Shown: in pieces, positions 11,646-25,236 of the stretch
How positions within the stretch are numbered: the stretch's first letter is position 1
Layout of the letters: the number at the start of each line of letters is the position of its first letter
Notes under the pieces: model-generated
What the model saw: the letters and a program-made list of their open reading frames with translations, nothing else
What the model was told of the DNA's origin: nothing
Databases searched by the model: none
Origin: Arenicola marina
Lineage: Eukaryota > Annelida > Polychaeta > Arenicolidae
Direction: 5' to 3'
Assembly (NCBI GenBank): GCA_964019135.1
Contig: OZ025256.1
Coordinates: forward strand, 35,994,035 to 36,058,034
Length of the DNA: 64,000 bases
Made by a program: the position numbers and the translations under genes

Positions 11646-13260
11646 TCGTAAATTGTCGCGAAATGACATCAGATTGTTGTACTTAGCCCCCTACCTAGCG
11701 CCCCCCCGCCCCCCCGCTTCACATTGTGGAGACTGACGCAGACCGCCGGGCGGTAACACGGCCGACCTTGACCTTCAGATGCCACGACCTAAGTCTTGTG
11801 GAAGGCTGCTAACCGGTAAAACTTGATTGTGTGGTCACTATTACCTCGGCGGGTGGGCCTGGCCCGAGTCCGGGGCGCGACCCCGGCGCCCGAGCTCTGG
11901 CTGTAACACCCAAGCCTCTGTGTGCGTGGGCGATGTCACCTCGTCCGTCAAAGATAAAAGCTCGTCAGGCCTTTATTATGACCGGGCACTTTGGGGACCA
12001 GATGGAGCGATCCTCTCGCGAGACACGGGGTATTGGCAGCAAATCAACGCCACCCATAAGAGACATAATGCGGACCATATTCGCAAAGATACCATGTGGC
12101 GGACGGGTTTGTGGCAAGGCACAGTGACGATTGAGCAAAGCCATGGCAACATATGGAGATACATCAATTGTTACTGACTAAGAACTGATGCAGGAAAACT
12201 GATATATTTTGGCCTAGAAATTTGCAAAAATATTATCAATGGGGAAAATTGGCCAACAAAAATCAGTTATTAAAGGCAAATAATCGCTGACCGGACGTCA
12301 CAATGCCACTTTAGTTTGTCCGCATGCAATAGACCGTTCCAGGAGAAATTCTGGCAGGCGCATGTTTCGGTCTCGCTCTGCGCTGTGTAACAAAATCTGA
12401 CTTATAGCTGCATAAATTTCATCAGTATATATTAGGTTAACGAAAACAAAAACCCACTTTGTAAACAAGTTATAATCGGTACACATCTGGAACCAAGTTA
12501 TGTATTCTGTAAAACATATATCACTGAATCAGATTTGCAACATATCTAGAAAAAATAGACGCCAGAACGATCGTTATTTCCGCACTGAAAAACAGCAGCA
12601 AACCGAAAATATGGCCGCTGTCCTGCAACGCGCAACGTTGTAACAGTCATTACGTTCACTGGTTGGCATTTATATATCAGCTGTTTTGTCTGTTTAATGC
12701 TTCCATCCCGTTCTTAAAATGGTATTATTTGATAGTCAAGATATTACAACATTTGTTGACCTGTGATAAACTGTTGAAAATTATTCAGCTATAAGTCAGT
12801 ACTCGCCTTTCGCATTTTATACAGCACAGAGCTAGCTAGAACTACCCGAAACACGCGCCTGCCAGGGTTTCCCATGGAACGGTTTATTGCACATTACTTA
12901 AGGACTAAATCAGGTGCTACTGCCAAGGGCCAGAGCCTACGACGATGAGGTCTATTGGGATAAAAACCGGCCATTGGACCGAACTCTGCTCTAATGGCTC
13001 TACTTACCCACGTCACATATCCTTTCGTCGTAGGCGCTCACGCCCCTGGCGGTAGTATTCAGACGTAAATATTGACCCTTCTCTTTCCCTCTTTTTTCCT
13101 CTCTCTCGTGGTATTTGTCTGTTCCTAGCCCGGAAAACCGTTTCCAAATAGTGTACTTAGTACGGAAGCGTGTTGGTTCCACTGTGTAGAGAAAAATGTT
13201 ATGCTATCTTCCAATTGGGACTAATATATCCTAATAAGGGCATCCTCGCTTAAAAGGTCG
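11646..13260. other. Unique island, GC-rich at its left end
   Basis: The first ~450 bp are CpG-rich (for example 11,850-11,910). They contain the palindrome TCTCGCGAGA at 12,014-12,023, a word known in vertebrates as a core-promoter element bound by BTB zinc-finger factors. The remaining ~1.1 kb is AT-rich. Overlapping open frames of about 100-116 codons in two frames at 11,827-12,177 are not recognisable and probably reflect base composition. No exon, tRNA or rRNA is evident. Confidence 0.5.
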
Positions 13261-13303
13261 CGGGGGGGGGGGGGGGTGCGGGGTTGCGGGGGCGGGGGGG
13301 GGG
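13261..13303 (+). other. G-quadruplex-forming G tract
   Basis: A 43-bp stretch consists of G runs of about 16, 4, 5 and 10 separated by TGC, TTGC and C. It fits the canonical G-quadruplex rule on the plus strand. It lies about 60 bp before the 31-bp array. Confidence 0.85.
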
Positions 13304-13361
13304 AAGCTTTGAGGCGCTCACACCTCAGGTACATATGGCACTGAGTAGAGCCGTCCTTGCT

Positions 13362-14188
13362 CAATGAAGCGCGGGGTATCTCTCCCGCCTGTCAATGGAG
13401 CGCGGGGGACCTCTCCCGCCTGTCAATGGAGCGCGGGGTACCTCTCCCGCCTGTCAATGGAGCGCGGGGTACCTCTCCCGCCTGTCAATGGAGCGCGGGG
13501 TACCTCGCCCACCTGTCAATGGAGCGCGGGGCAACTCTCCCGCCTGTCAATGGAGCGCGGGGTACCTCTCCCGCCTGTCAATGGAGCGCGGGGTACCTCT
13601 CCCGCCTGTCAATGGAGCGCGGGGCAACTCTCCCGCCTGTCAATGGAGCGCGGGGTACCTCGCCCACCTGTCAATATAGCGCGGGGTACCTCTCCCGCCT
13701 GTCAATGGAGCGCGGGACAACTCTCCCGCCGGTCAATGGAGCGCGGGGTACCTCTCCCGCCTGTCAATGGAGCGCGGGGTACCTCTCCCGCCTGTCATTG
13801 GAGCGCGGGGGACCTCTCCCGTCTGTCAATGGAGCGCGGGGTACCTCACCCGCCTGTCAATGGAGCGCGGGGCAACTCTCCCGCCTGTCAATGGAGCGCG
13901 GGGGACCTCTCCAGCCTGTCAATGGAGCGCGGGGGACCTCTCCCGCCTGTCAATGGAGCGCGGGGTACCTTTTCCGCCTGTCAATGGAGCGCGGGGGACC
14001 TTTCCCGCCTGTCAATGGAGCGCGGGGTACCTCTCCCGCCTGTCAATGGAGCGCGGGGGACGTCTCCCGCCTATCAATGGAGCGCGGGGGACCTCTCCCG
14101 CCTTTCAATGGAGCGCGGGGTACCTCTCCCGCCTGTCAATGGAGCGCGGGGTACCTCTCCCGCCTGTCAATGGAGCGCGGGGTACCTA
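13362..14188. repeat. 31-bp minisatellite, about 27 copies
   Basis: The unit contains TCAATGGAGCGCGGGG then TACCTCTCCCGCCTG. The main variants are GGTACC, GGGACC and GGCAACT at one site and CTCGCCCACC at another. The phase is kept at 31 bp throughout. The unit has no stop codon in two of the plus frames, which gives two overlapping open frames of about 330 codons. Since 31 is not a multiple of three, these read the repeat in rotating frames and are not gene-like. Confidence 0.97.
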
Positions 14189-15185
14189 GATCCGCGCCTG
14201 ACCCTCATATGCACTCTCTGCCTTCGACTCACTCCAATAGGGCTTCATTATATCTCTGTTGTCGCCTACTGCTTAAATGCATTCGTACATTCGCTCGCCA
14301 GGGCGGCGCTGCGCAAAGTGATAGGACAAATGCGGCGCGGATTTTTACAAATTAGTGCGGGGGACCCAGCCTGAGCCTAAATAGCAGAAGGCATCAGGTA
14401 ATGAAAAGAAAACTTTCAGTCACAATTATCACTCGAGAGTACAAGATGTCTTTGCTGTATTAAATACGCAGGGCTCGTTAGTTTTATGTTTAATTCTTGA
14501 AAACTATAATGTTGCAAGAAATTACAGCTGATTTGACCGATTTTCAAGAATCTTGAAAGTTGCCCCCGGCCGACAGCAGCGGTATAAGTGGAGTGTGCGT
14601 AGCGCCACCTAGCGAATGGGAGCTGGCCTCGTATAGAGAAAGACTTCGACTTCCACAGTCATTAATGTCTTCTGCGAAGGGGAGGCCTTGGGCGCCTTCA
14701 ACCCCACCCTCTGTCTCCTAAATCCTAATTTAGAGATACTAAATTCAAATTAGAAAATACTAAAGCCTCATTAGGAATTACTAAATTCTAATTAGGAATT
14801 ACCAAATCATAATTAGGAAATACTGAATCATAATTAGGACGTAATTAGTCTTAATTAGGACGTTGTCTTACTATGACGTAATTACTTTGATTATTACGTA
14901 ATTAGTCCTAATTGGGACGTAATTATTCCTAATTAGGAGATCCTTAGTCCTAATTATGAGGGGACAATCTATGAGATGGCATGACTTTTACACAGTGGCA
15001 CAAATTGGCTTCCATAACTTAGCTCTATGTGAATTGGCGCAGGGCTAAGTGGGGTTTATGAACACGGACCCTTTAGCGTAAAGAGGGTAAACGTTATCGA
15101 TGTTTAGGAACCACCACTGCCGCCCTTTCATTGACCTTTCACACTGAGATAATGATAACAAAGTTGGGTTGCTTTTGCTGTCCGA
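14189..15185. other. Unique island
   Basis: About 1 kb between two arrays. It holds the TAATTA-rich cluster listed separately and, near 15,020-15,070, a degenerate piece resembling the right end of the foldback element at 187-294. No coding region is supported. Confidence 0.55.
14718..14962. repeat. Degenerate AT-rich repeat dense in TAATTA words
   Basis: An irregular repeat of TAATTAGGA-like and GACGTAATTA-like words over about 245 bp holds roughly a dozen copies of TAATTA or close forms. TAATTA is the classical homeodomain core. TGACGTAA and TTACGTAA words, typical of bZIP sites, are interleaved. It could be a regulatory element or simply an old, decayed microsatellite, and sequence alone does not decide. 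Confidence 0.7.
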
Positions 15186-18100
15186 ACCGGCGGTCCGCAA
15201 TTATGATGGCAGAGACTGCCACTCTGTAGAACTCACCGCCCACCGGCGGTCTACAAGTATGATGACAGAGACTGCCACTCTGTAGAACTCACCGCCCACC
15301 GGCGGTCTACAAGTATGATGACAGAGACTGCCACTCTGTAGAACTCACCGCCCACCGGCGGTCCGCAATTATAATGACAGAGACTGCCACCCTGTAGAAC
15401 TCACCGCCCACCGGCGGTCCACAAGTATGATGACAGAGACTGCCACTCTGTAGAACTCACCGCCCACCGGCGGTCCGCAATTATAATGACAGAGACTGCC
15501 ACTCTGTAGAACTCACCGCCCACCGGCGGTCCGCAATTATGATGGCAGAGACTGCCACTCTGTAGAACTCACCGCCCACCGGCGGTCTACAAGTATGATG
15601 ACAGAGACTGCCACTCTGTAGAACTCACCGCCCACTGGCGGTCTACAAGTATGATGACAGAGACTGCCACTCTGTAGAACTCACCGCCCACCGGCGGTCC
15701 GCAATTATAATGACAGAGACTGCCACCCTGTAGAACTCACCGCCCACCGGCGGTCCACAAGTATGATGACAGAGACTGCCACTCTGTAGAACTCACCGCC
15801 CACCGGCGGTCCACAAGTATGATGACAGAGACTGCCACTCTGTAGAACTCACCGCCCACCGGCGGTCCGCAATTATAATGACAGAGACTGCCACCCTGTA
15901 GAACTCACCGCCCACCGGCGGTCCACAAGTATGATGACAGAGACTGCCACTCTGTAGAACTCACCGCCCACCGGCGGTCCACAAGTATGATTACAGAGAC
16001 TGCCACTCTGTAGAACTCACCGCCCACCGGCTGTGCACAAGTATGATGACAGAGACTGCCACTCTGTAGAACTCACCGTCAACCGGCGGTCCACAAGTAT
16101 GATGACAGAGACTGCCACTCTGTAGAACTCACCGCTAACTGGCGGTCTACAAGTATGATGACAGAGACTGCCACTCTGTAGAACTCACCGCCCACCGGCT
16201 GTGCACAAGTATGATGACAGAGACTGCCACTCTGTAGAACTCACCGTCAACCGGCGGTCCACAAGTATGATGACAGAGACTGCCACTCTGTAGAACTCAC
16301 CGCTAACTGGCGGTCTACAAGTATGATGACAGAGACTGCCACTCTGTAGAACTCACCGTCAACCGGCGGTCCACAAGTATGATGACAGAGACTGCCACTC
16401 TGTAGAACTCACCGCTAACTGGCGGTCTACAAGTATGATGACAGAGACTGCCACTCTGTATAACCGCTAACTGGCGGTCTACAAGTATGATGACAGAGAC
16501 TGCCACTCTGTAGAACTCACCGCCCACCGGCGGTCTACAAGTATGATGACAGAGACTGCCACTCTGCAGAACTCACCGCCCACCGGCGGTCCACAAGTAT
16601 GATGACAGAGACTGCCACTCTGTAGAACTCACCGCCCACCGGCGGTCCGCAATTATGATGGCAGAGACTGCCACTCTGTAGAACTCACCGCCCACCGGCG
16701 GTCTACAAGTATGATGACAGAGACTGCCACTCTGTAGAACTCACCGCCCACCGGCGGTCTACAAGTATGATGACAGAGACTGCCACTCTGTAGAACTCAC
16801 CGCCCACCGGCGGTCCGCAATTATAATGACAGAGACTGCCACCCTGTAGAACTCACCGCCCACCGGCGGTCCACAAGTATGATGACAGAGACTGCCACTC
16901 TGTAGAACTCACCGCCCACCGGCGGTCCACAAGTATGATGACAGAGACTGCCACTCTGTAGAACTCACCGCCCACCGGCGGTCCGCAATTATAATGACAG
17001 AGACTGCCACCCTGTAGAACTCACCGCCCACCGGCGGTCCACAAGTATGATGACAGAGACTGCCACTCTGTAGAACTCACCGCCCACCGGCGGTCCACAA
17101 GTATGATTACAGAGACTGCCACTCTGTAGAACTCACCGCCCACCGGCTGTGCACAAGTATGATGACAGAGACTGCCACTCTGTAGAACCCACCGTCAACC
17201 GGCGGTCCACAAGTATGATGACAGAGACTGCCACTCTGTAGAACTCACCGCTAACTGGCGGTCTACAAGTATGATGACAGAGACTGCCACTCTGTAGAAC
17301 TCACCGCCCACCGGCTGTGCACAAGTATGATGACAGAGACTGTCACTCTGTAGAACTCACCGTCAACCGGCGGTCCACAAGTATGATGACAGAGACTGCC
17401 ACTCTGTAGAACTCACCGCTAACTGGCGGTCTACAAGTATGATGACAGAGACTGCCACTCTGTAGAACTCACCGTCAACCGGCGGTCCACAAGTATGATG
17501 ACAGAGACTGCCACTCTGTAGAACTCACCGCTAACTGGCGGTCTACAAGTATGATGACAGAGACTGCCACTCTGTATAACCGCTAACTGGCGGTCTACAA
17601 GTATGATGACAGAGACTGCCACTCTGTAGAACTCACCGCCCACCGGCGGTCTACAAGTATGATGACAGAGACTGCCACTCTGCAGAACTCACCGCCCACC
17701 GGCGGTCCACAAGTATGATGACAGAGACTGCCACTCTGTAGAACTCACCGCCCACCGGCGGTCCGCAATTATAATGACAGAGACTGCCACCCTGTAGAAC
17801 TCACCGCCCACCGGCGGTCCACAAGTATGATTACAGAGACTGCCACTCTGTAGAACTCACCGCCCACTGGCGGTCCACAAGTATGATGACAGAGACTGCC
17901 ACTCTGCAGAACTCACCGCTAACTGGCGGTCTACAAGTATGATGACAGAGACTGCCACTCTGTAGAACTCACCGCTAACTGGCGGTCTACAATTATGATG
18001 ACAGAGACTGCCACTCTGTATAACTCACCGCTAACTGGCGGTCTACAAGTATGATGACAGAGACTGCCACTCTGTAGAACTCACCGCCCACCGGCGGTCT

Positions 18101-21100
18101 ACAAGTATGATGACAGAGACTGCCACTCTGCAGAACTCACCGCCCACCGGCGGTCCACAAGTATGATGACAGAGACTGCCACTCTGTAGAACTCACCGCC
18201 CACCGGCGGTCCGCAATTATAATGACAGAGACTGCCACCCTGTAGAACTCACCGCCCACCGGCGGTCCACAAGTATGATTACAGAGACTGCCACTCTGTA
18301 GAACTCACCGCCCACTGGCGGTCCACAAGTATGATGACAGAGACTGCCACTCTGTAGAACTCACCGCCCACCGGCGGTCCGCAATTATAATGACAGAGAC
18401 TGCCACCCTGTAGAACTCACCGCCCACCGGCGGTCCACAAGTATGATTACAGAGACTGCCACTCTGCAGAACTCACCGCCCACCGGCTGTGCACAAGTAT
18501 GATGACAGAGACTGCCACTCTGTAGAACTCACCGCCCACTGGCGGTCCACAAGTATGATGACAGAGACTGCCACTCTGTAGAACTCACCGCCCACCGGCG
18601 GTCCGCAATTATAATGACAGAGACTGCCACCCTGTAGAACTCACCGCCCACCGGCGGTCCACAAGTACGATTACAGAGACTGCCACTCTGCAGAACTCAC
18701 CGCCCACCGGCTGTGCACAAGTATGATTACAGAGACTGCCACTCTGCAGAACTCACCGCCCACCGGCGGTCCACAAGTGTGATGACAGAGACTGCCACTC
18801 TGTAGAACTCACCGCCCACCGGCGGTCCACAAGTATGATGACAGAGACTGCCACTCTGTAGAACTCTCCGTCAACCGGCGGTCCACAAGTATGATGACAG
18901 AGACTGCCACTCTGTAGAACTCACCGCTAACTGGCGGTCTACAAGTATGATGACAGAGACTGCCACTCTGTAGAGCTCACCGTCCACCGGCGGTCCACAA
19001 GTATGATGACAGAGACCGCCACTCTGCAGAACTCACCGCCCACCGGCGGTCTACAAGTATGATGACAGAGACTGCCACTCTGCAGAACTCACCGCCCACC
19101 GGCGGTCCACAAGTATGATGACAGAGACTGCCACTCTGTAGAACTCACCGCCCACCGGCGGTCCGCAATTATAATGACAGAGACTGCCACCCTGTAGAAC
19201 TCACCGCCCACCGGCGGTCCACAAGTATGATTACAGAGACTGCCACTCTGTAGAACTCACCGCCCACTGGCGGTCCACAAGTATGATGACAGAGACTGCC
19301 ACTCTGCAGAACTCACCGCTAACTGGCGGTCTACAAGTATGATGACAGAGACTGCCACTCTGTAGAACTCACCGCTAACTGGCGGTCTACAAGTATGATG
19401 ACAGAGACTGCCACTCTGTATAACTCACCGCTAACTGGCGGTCTACAAGTATGATGACAGAGACTGCCACTCTGTAGAACTCACCGCCCACCGGCGGTCT
19501 ACAAGTATGATGACAGAGACTGCCACTCTGCAGAACTCACCGCCCACCGGCGGTCCACAAGTATGATGACAGAGACTGCCACTCTGTAGAACTCACCGCC
19601 CACCGGCGGTCCGCAATTATAATGACAGAGACTGCCACCCTGTAGAACTCACCGCCCACCGGCGGTCCACAAGTATGATTACAGAGACTGCCACTCTGTA
19701 GAACTCACCGCCCACTGGCGGTCCACAAGTATGATGACAGAGACTGCCACTCTGTAGAACTCACCGCCCACCGGCGGTCCGCAATTATAATGACAGAGAC
19801 TGCCACCCTGTAGAACTCACCGCCCACCGGCGGTCCACAAGTATGATTACAGAGACTGCCACTCTGCAGAACTCACCGCCCACCGGCTGTGCACAAGTAT
19901 GATGACAGAGACTGCCACTCTGTAGAACTCACCGCCCACTGGCGGTCCACAAGTATGATGACAGAGACTGCCACTCTGTAGAACTCACCGCCCACCGGCG
20001 GTCCGCAATTATAATGACAGAGACTGCCACCCTGTAGAACTCACCGCCCACCGGCGGTCCACAAGTACGATTACAGAGACTGCCACTCTGCAGAACTCAC
20101 CGCCCACCGGCTGTGCACAAGTATGATTACAGAGACTGCCACTCTGCAGAACTCACCGCCCACCGGCGGTCCACAAGTGTGATGACAGAGACTGCCACTC
20201 TGTAGAACTCACCGCCCACCGGCGGTCCACAAGTATGATGACAGAGACTGCCACTCTGTAGAACTCTCCGTCAACCGGCGGTCCACAAGTATGATGACAG
20301 AGACTGCCACTCTGTAGAACTCACCGCTAACTGGCGGTCTACAAGTATGATGACAGAGACTGCCACTCTGTAGAGCTCACCGTCCACCGGCGGTCCACAA
20401 GTATGATGACAGAGACTGCCACTCTGCAGAACTCACCGCCCACCGGCGGTCCACAAGTATGATGACAGAGACTGCCACTCTGTAGAACTCACCGCCCACC
20501 GGCGGTCCACAAGTATGATGACAGAGACTGCCACTCTGTAGAACTCACCGCCCACCGGCGGTCCACAAGTATGATGACAGAGACTGCCACTCTGTAGAAC
20601 TCATCGCCCACCGGTGGTCTACAAGTATGATGACAGAGGCTGCCACTCTGTAGAACTCACCGCCCACCGGCGGTCCACAAATATGATGACAGAGACTGCC
20701 ACTCTGTAGAACTCACCACCCACCGGCGGTCCACAAGTATGATGACAGAGACTGCCACTCTGTAGAATTCACCGCCCACCGGCGGTCCACAAGTATGATG
20801 ACAGAGACTGCCACTCTGTAGAACTCACCGCCCACCGGCGGTCCACAAGTGTGATGACAGAGACTGCCACTCTGTAGAACTCACCGCCCACCGGCGGTCC
20901 ACAAGTATGATGACAGAGTCTGCCACTCTGTAGAACTCACCGCCCACCGGCGGTCCACAAGTATGATGACAGAAACTGCCACTCTGCAGAACTCACCGCC
21001 CACCGGCGGTCCACAAGTATGATGACAGAGTCTGCCACTCTGTAGAACTCACCGCCCACTGGCGGTCCACAAGTATGATGACAGAGTCTGCCACTCTGTA

Positions 21101-24100
21101 GAACTCACCGCCCACCGGCGGTCCACAAGTATGATGACAGAGTCTGCCACTCTGTAGAACTCACCGCCCACCGGCGGTTCACAAGTGTGATGACAGAGAC
21201 TGCCACTCTGTAGAACTCACCGCCCACCGGCGGTTCACAAGTATGATGACAGAAACTGCCACTCTGTAGAACTCACCGCCCACCGGCGGTCCACAAGTAT
21301 GATGACAGAGTCTGCCACTCTGTAGAACTCACCGCCCACCGGCGGTTCACAAGTGTGATGACAGAGTCTGCCACTCTGTAGAACTCACCGCCCACCGGCG
21401 GTCCACAAGTATGATGACAGAGTCTGCTACTCTGTAGAACTCACCGCCCACCGGCGGTTCACAAGTGTGATGACAGAGACTGCCACTCTGTAGAACTCAC
21501 CGCCCACCGGCGGTCCACAAGTATGATGACAGAGTCTGCCACTCTGTAGAACTCACCGCCCACCGGCGGTTCACAAGTGTGATGACAGAGACTGCCACTC
21601 TGTAGAACTCACCGCCCACCGGCGGTTCACAAGTATGATGACAGAAACTGCCACTCTGCAGAACTCACCGCCCACCGGCGGTCCACAAGTATGATGACAG
21701 AGACTGCCACACTGTAGAACTCACCGCCCACCGGCGGTCCACAAGTATGATGACAGAGACTGCCACTCTGTAGAACTCACCGCCCACCGGCGGTCCACAA
21801 GTATGATGACAGAGACTGCCACTCTGTAGAACTCACCACCCACCGGCGGTCCACAAGTATGATGACAGAGTCTGCCACTCTGTAGAACTCTCCGTCAACC
21901 GGCGGTCCACAAGTATGATGACAGAGTCTGCCACTCTGTAGAACTCTCCGTCAACCGGCGGTCCACAAGTATGATGACAGAGACTGCCACTCTGTAGAAC
22001 TCACCGCTAACTGGCGGTCTACAAGTATGATGACAGAGACTGCCACTCTGTAGAGCTCACCGTCCACCGGCGGTCCACAAGTATGATGACAGAGACTGCC
22101 ACTCTGCAGAACTCACCGCCCACCGGCGGTCCACAAGTATGATGACAGAGACTGCCACTCTGTAGAACTCACCGCCCACCGGCGGTCCACAAGTATGATG
22201 ACAGAGACTGCCACTCTGTAGAACTCACCGCCCACCGGCGGTCCACAAGTATGATGACAGAGACTGCCACTCTGTAGAACTCATCGCCCACCGGTGGTCT
22301 ACAAGTATGATGACAGAGACTGCCACTCTGTAGAACTCACCGCTAACTGGCGGTCTACAAGTATGATGACAGAGGCTGCCACTCTGTAGAACTCACCGCC
22401 CACCGGCGGTCCACAAGTATGATGACAGAGACTGCCACTCTGTAGAACTCACCACCCACCGGCGGTCCACAAGTATGATGACAGAGACTGCCACTCTGTA
22501 GAACTCACCGCCCACCGGCGGTCCACAAGTATGATGACAGAGACTGCCACTCTGTAGAACTCACCGCCCACCGGCGGTCCACAAGTGTGATGACAGAGAC
22601 TGCCACTCTGTAGAACTCACCGCCCACCGGCTGTGCACAAGTATGATTACAGAAACTGCCACTCTGCAGAACTCATCGCCCACCGGCTGTCCACAAGTAT
22701 GATGACAGAGACTGCCACTCTGTAGAACTGACCGTTAACTAGCGGTCTACAAGTGTGATGACAGAGACTGCCACTCTGTAGAACTCACCGCTAACTGGCG
22801 GTCCACAAGTATGATGACAGAGACTGCCACTCTGCAGAACTCACCGCCCACCGGCGGTTCACATGTATGATGACAGAGACTGCCACTCTGTAGAACTCAC
22901 CGCCCACCGGCGGTTCACATGTATGATGACAGAGACTGCCACTCTGTAGAACTGACCGTTAACTAGCGGTCTACAAGTGTGATGACAGAGACTGCCACTC
23001 TGTAGAACTCACCGCTAACTGGCGGTCCACAAGTATGATGACAGAGACTGCCACTCTGCAGAACTCACCGCCCACCGGCGGTTCACATGTATGATGACAG
23101 AGACTGCCACTCTGTAGAACTCACCGCCCACCGGCGGTTCACATGTATGATGACAGAGACTGCCACTCTGTAGAACTGACCGTTAACTAGCGGTCTACAA
23201 GTGTGATGACAGAGACTGCCACTCTGTAGAACTCACCGCTAACTGGCGGTCCACAAGTATGATGACAGAGACTGCCACTCTGCAGAACTCACCGCCCACC
23301 GGCGGTCCACAAGTATAATGACAGAGACTCCCACTCTGTAGAACTCACCGCCCACCGGCGGTCCACAAGTATGATGACAGAGACTGCCACTCTGTAGAAC
23401 TCACCGCCCACCGGCGGTCCACAAGTATGATGACAGAGACTGCCACTCTGTAGAACTCACCGCCCACTGGCGGTCTACAAGTGTGATGACAGAGACTGCC
23501 ACTCTGTAGAACTCACCGCCCACCGGCGGTCCACAAGTGTGATGACAGAGACTGCCACTCTGTAGAACTCACCGCTAACTGGCGGTCCACAAGTATGATG
23601 ACAGAGACTGCCACTCTGTAGAACTCACCGCCCACCGGCGGTCCACAAGTATGATGACAGAGACTGCCACTCTGTAGAACTCACCGCCCACCGGCGGTCC
23701 ACAAGTATGATGACAGAGACTGCCACTCTGTAGAACTCACCGCTAACTGGCGGTCCACAAGTGTGATGACAGAGACTGCCACTCTGTAGAACTCACCGCC
23801 CACCGGCGGTCCACAAGTGTGATGACAGAGACTGCCACTCTGTAGAACTCACCGCTAACTGGCGGTCCACAAGTATGATGACAGAGACTGCCACTCTGTA
23901 GAACTCACCGCCCACCGGCGGTCCACAAGTATGATGACAGAGACTGCCACTCTGTAGAACTCACCGCCCACCGGCGGTCCACAAGTATGATGACAGAGAC
24001 TGCCACTCTGTAGAACTCACCGCCCACCGGCGGTCCACAAGTATGATGACAGAGACTGCCACTCTGTAGAACTCACCGCCCACCGGCGGTCCACAAGTAT

Positions 24101-24920
24101 GATGACAGAGACTGCCACTCTGTAGAACTCACCGCCCACCGGCGGTCCACAAGTATGATGACAGAGACTGCCACTCTGTAGAACTCACCGCCCACCGGCG
24201 GTCCACAAGTATGATGACAGAGACTGCCACTCTGTAGAACTCACCGCCCACTGGCGGTCTACAAGCATGATGACAGAGAATGCCACTCTGTAGAACTCAC
24301 CGCCAACCGGCAGTCCACAAGTATGATGACAGAGACTGCCACTCTGTAGAACTCACCGCCCACCGGCGGTCCACAAGTATGATGACAGAGACTGCCACTC
24401 TGTAGAACTCACCGCTAACTGGCGGTCCACAAATGTGATGACAGAGACTGCCACTCTGTAGAACTCACCGCCCACCGGCGGTCCACAAGTGTGATGACAG
24501 AGACTGCCACTCTGTAGAACTCACCGCTAACTGGCGGTCCACAAGTATGATGACAGAGACTGCCACTCTGTAGAACTCACCGCCCACCGGCGGTCCACAA
24601 GTATGATGACAGAGACTGCCACTCTGTAGAACTCACCGCCCACCGGCGGTCCACAAGTATGATGACAGAGACTGCCACTCTGTAGAACTCACCGCCCACT
24701 GGCGGTCTACAAGTATGATGACAGAGACTGCCACTCTATAGAACTCACCGCCCACCGGCGGTCCACAAGTATGATGACAGAGACTGCCACTCTGTAGAAC
24801 TCACCGCCCACCGGCGGTCCACAAGTATGATGACAGAGACTGCCACTCTGTAGAACTCACCGCTAACCGGCGCTCTACAAGACTAGTGTGATGACAGAGA
24901 CTTCCAGTCAGAACTCACCG
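15186..24920. repeat. 56-bp satellite with two hairpins, about 174 copies
   Basis: Each unit contains two inverted repeats: ACAGAG-7 nt-CTCTGT and ACCGCC-CACC-GGCGGT. Together they cover 35 of 56 bp. Unit types differ in the second hairpin (CCCACC, CTAACT, TCAACC, TTAACTA) and in the linker (CACAAGTATGATG, GCAATTATAATG, CTACAAGTGTG). The period is rigid, except for a 4-bp shortened unit near 16,460 that recurs near 17,575, exactly 20 units later. Further block copies have shifts of 1,400 bp (25 units, 18,861 to 20,261), 1,680 bp (30 units, 20,261 to 21,941) and 224 bp (4 units, 22,731 to 22,955 to 23,179). Only short open frames are present. It appears to be a non-coding satellite grown by unequal exchange or slippage of blocks. 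Confidence 0.98.
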
Positions 24921-25236
24921 TGTCACCTGACTTGCCACCAAATGTTTTTAGTCACCTTCAGTCGACCAGGTGTGTTATCCAGGGACCAGTGCACTTCGGT
25001 CCCGTAATCTACGCCACCTCTACCCACACATACTCTTAAGCTGGTGTCTGAATTCATCAGACTGCTTCCAGCTGAGCCAGACACTGGCACACACTCAGTG
25101 GGAGCTGTTTTTATCAGCGCGCCACGTAATAGGCGCGCCGTGCTAGGCACGCTCTCTTTTATTTTCCGTTATGCGAGACCTCTGCAGAGGTAAATCTAGG
25201 AATTTGAAAGGCGAGAGGGGGTCGCTGAAAACTTGG
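24921..25236. other. Unique spacer
   Basis: About 315 bp between the 56-bp array and the CTCF-like array. It includes two nearby GGCGCG words (GCGCGCC-type) around 25,120-25,140. No gene or structured RNA is seen. Confidence 0.55.

Noticed and set aside
4179-11669. Minus-strand open frames of about 2,450-2,500 codons in all three frames
   Set aside because: The ~50-bp unit lacks stops in every minus frame, the C-run slippage mixes three unrelated peptide readings, and all three frames are equally open. That is composition, not a gene. The frames also read through the N gap.
13357-14374. Two overlapping plus-strand frames of about 330 codons
   Set aside because: The 31-bp unit is read in rotating frames, and two frames are open over the same array.
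15186-24920. CRISPR-like appearance of a repeat with constant and variable parts
   Set aside because: The whole 56-bp unit repeats, there are no unique spacers, and the context is eukaryotic.
15186-24920. Hammerhead ribozyme satellite
   Set aside because: The conserved core words (CTGATGA with GAAA) are absent from both strands of the unit.
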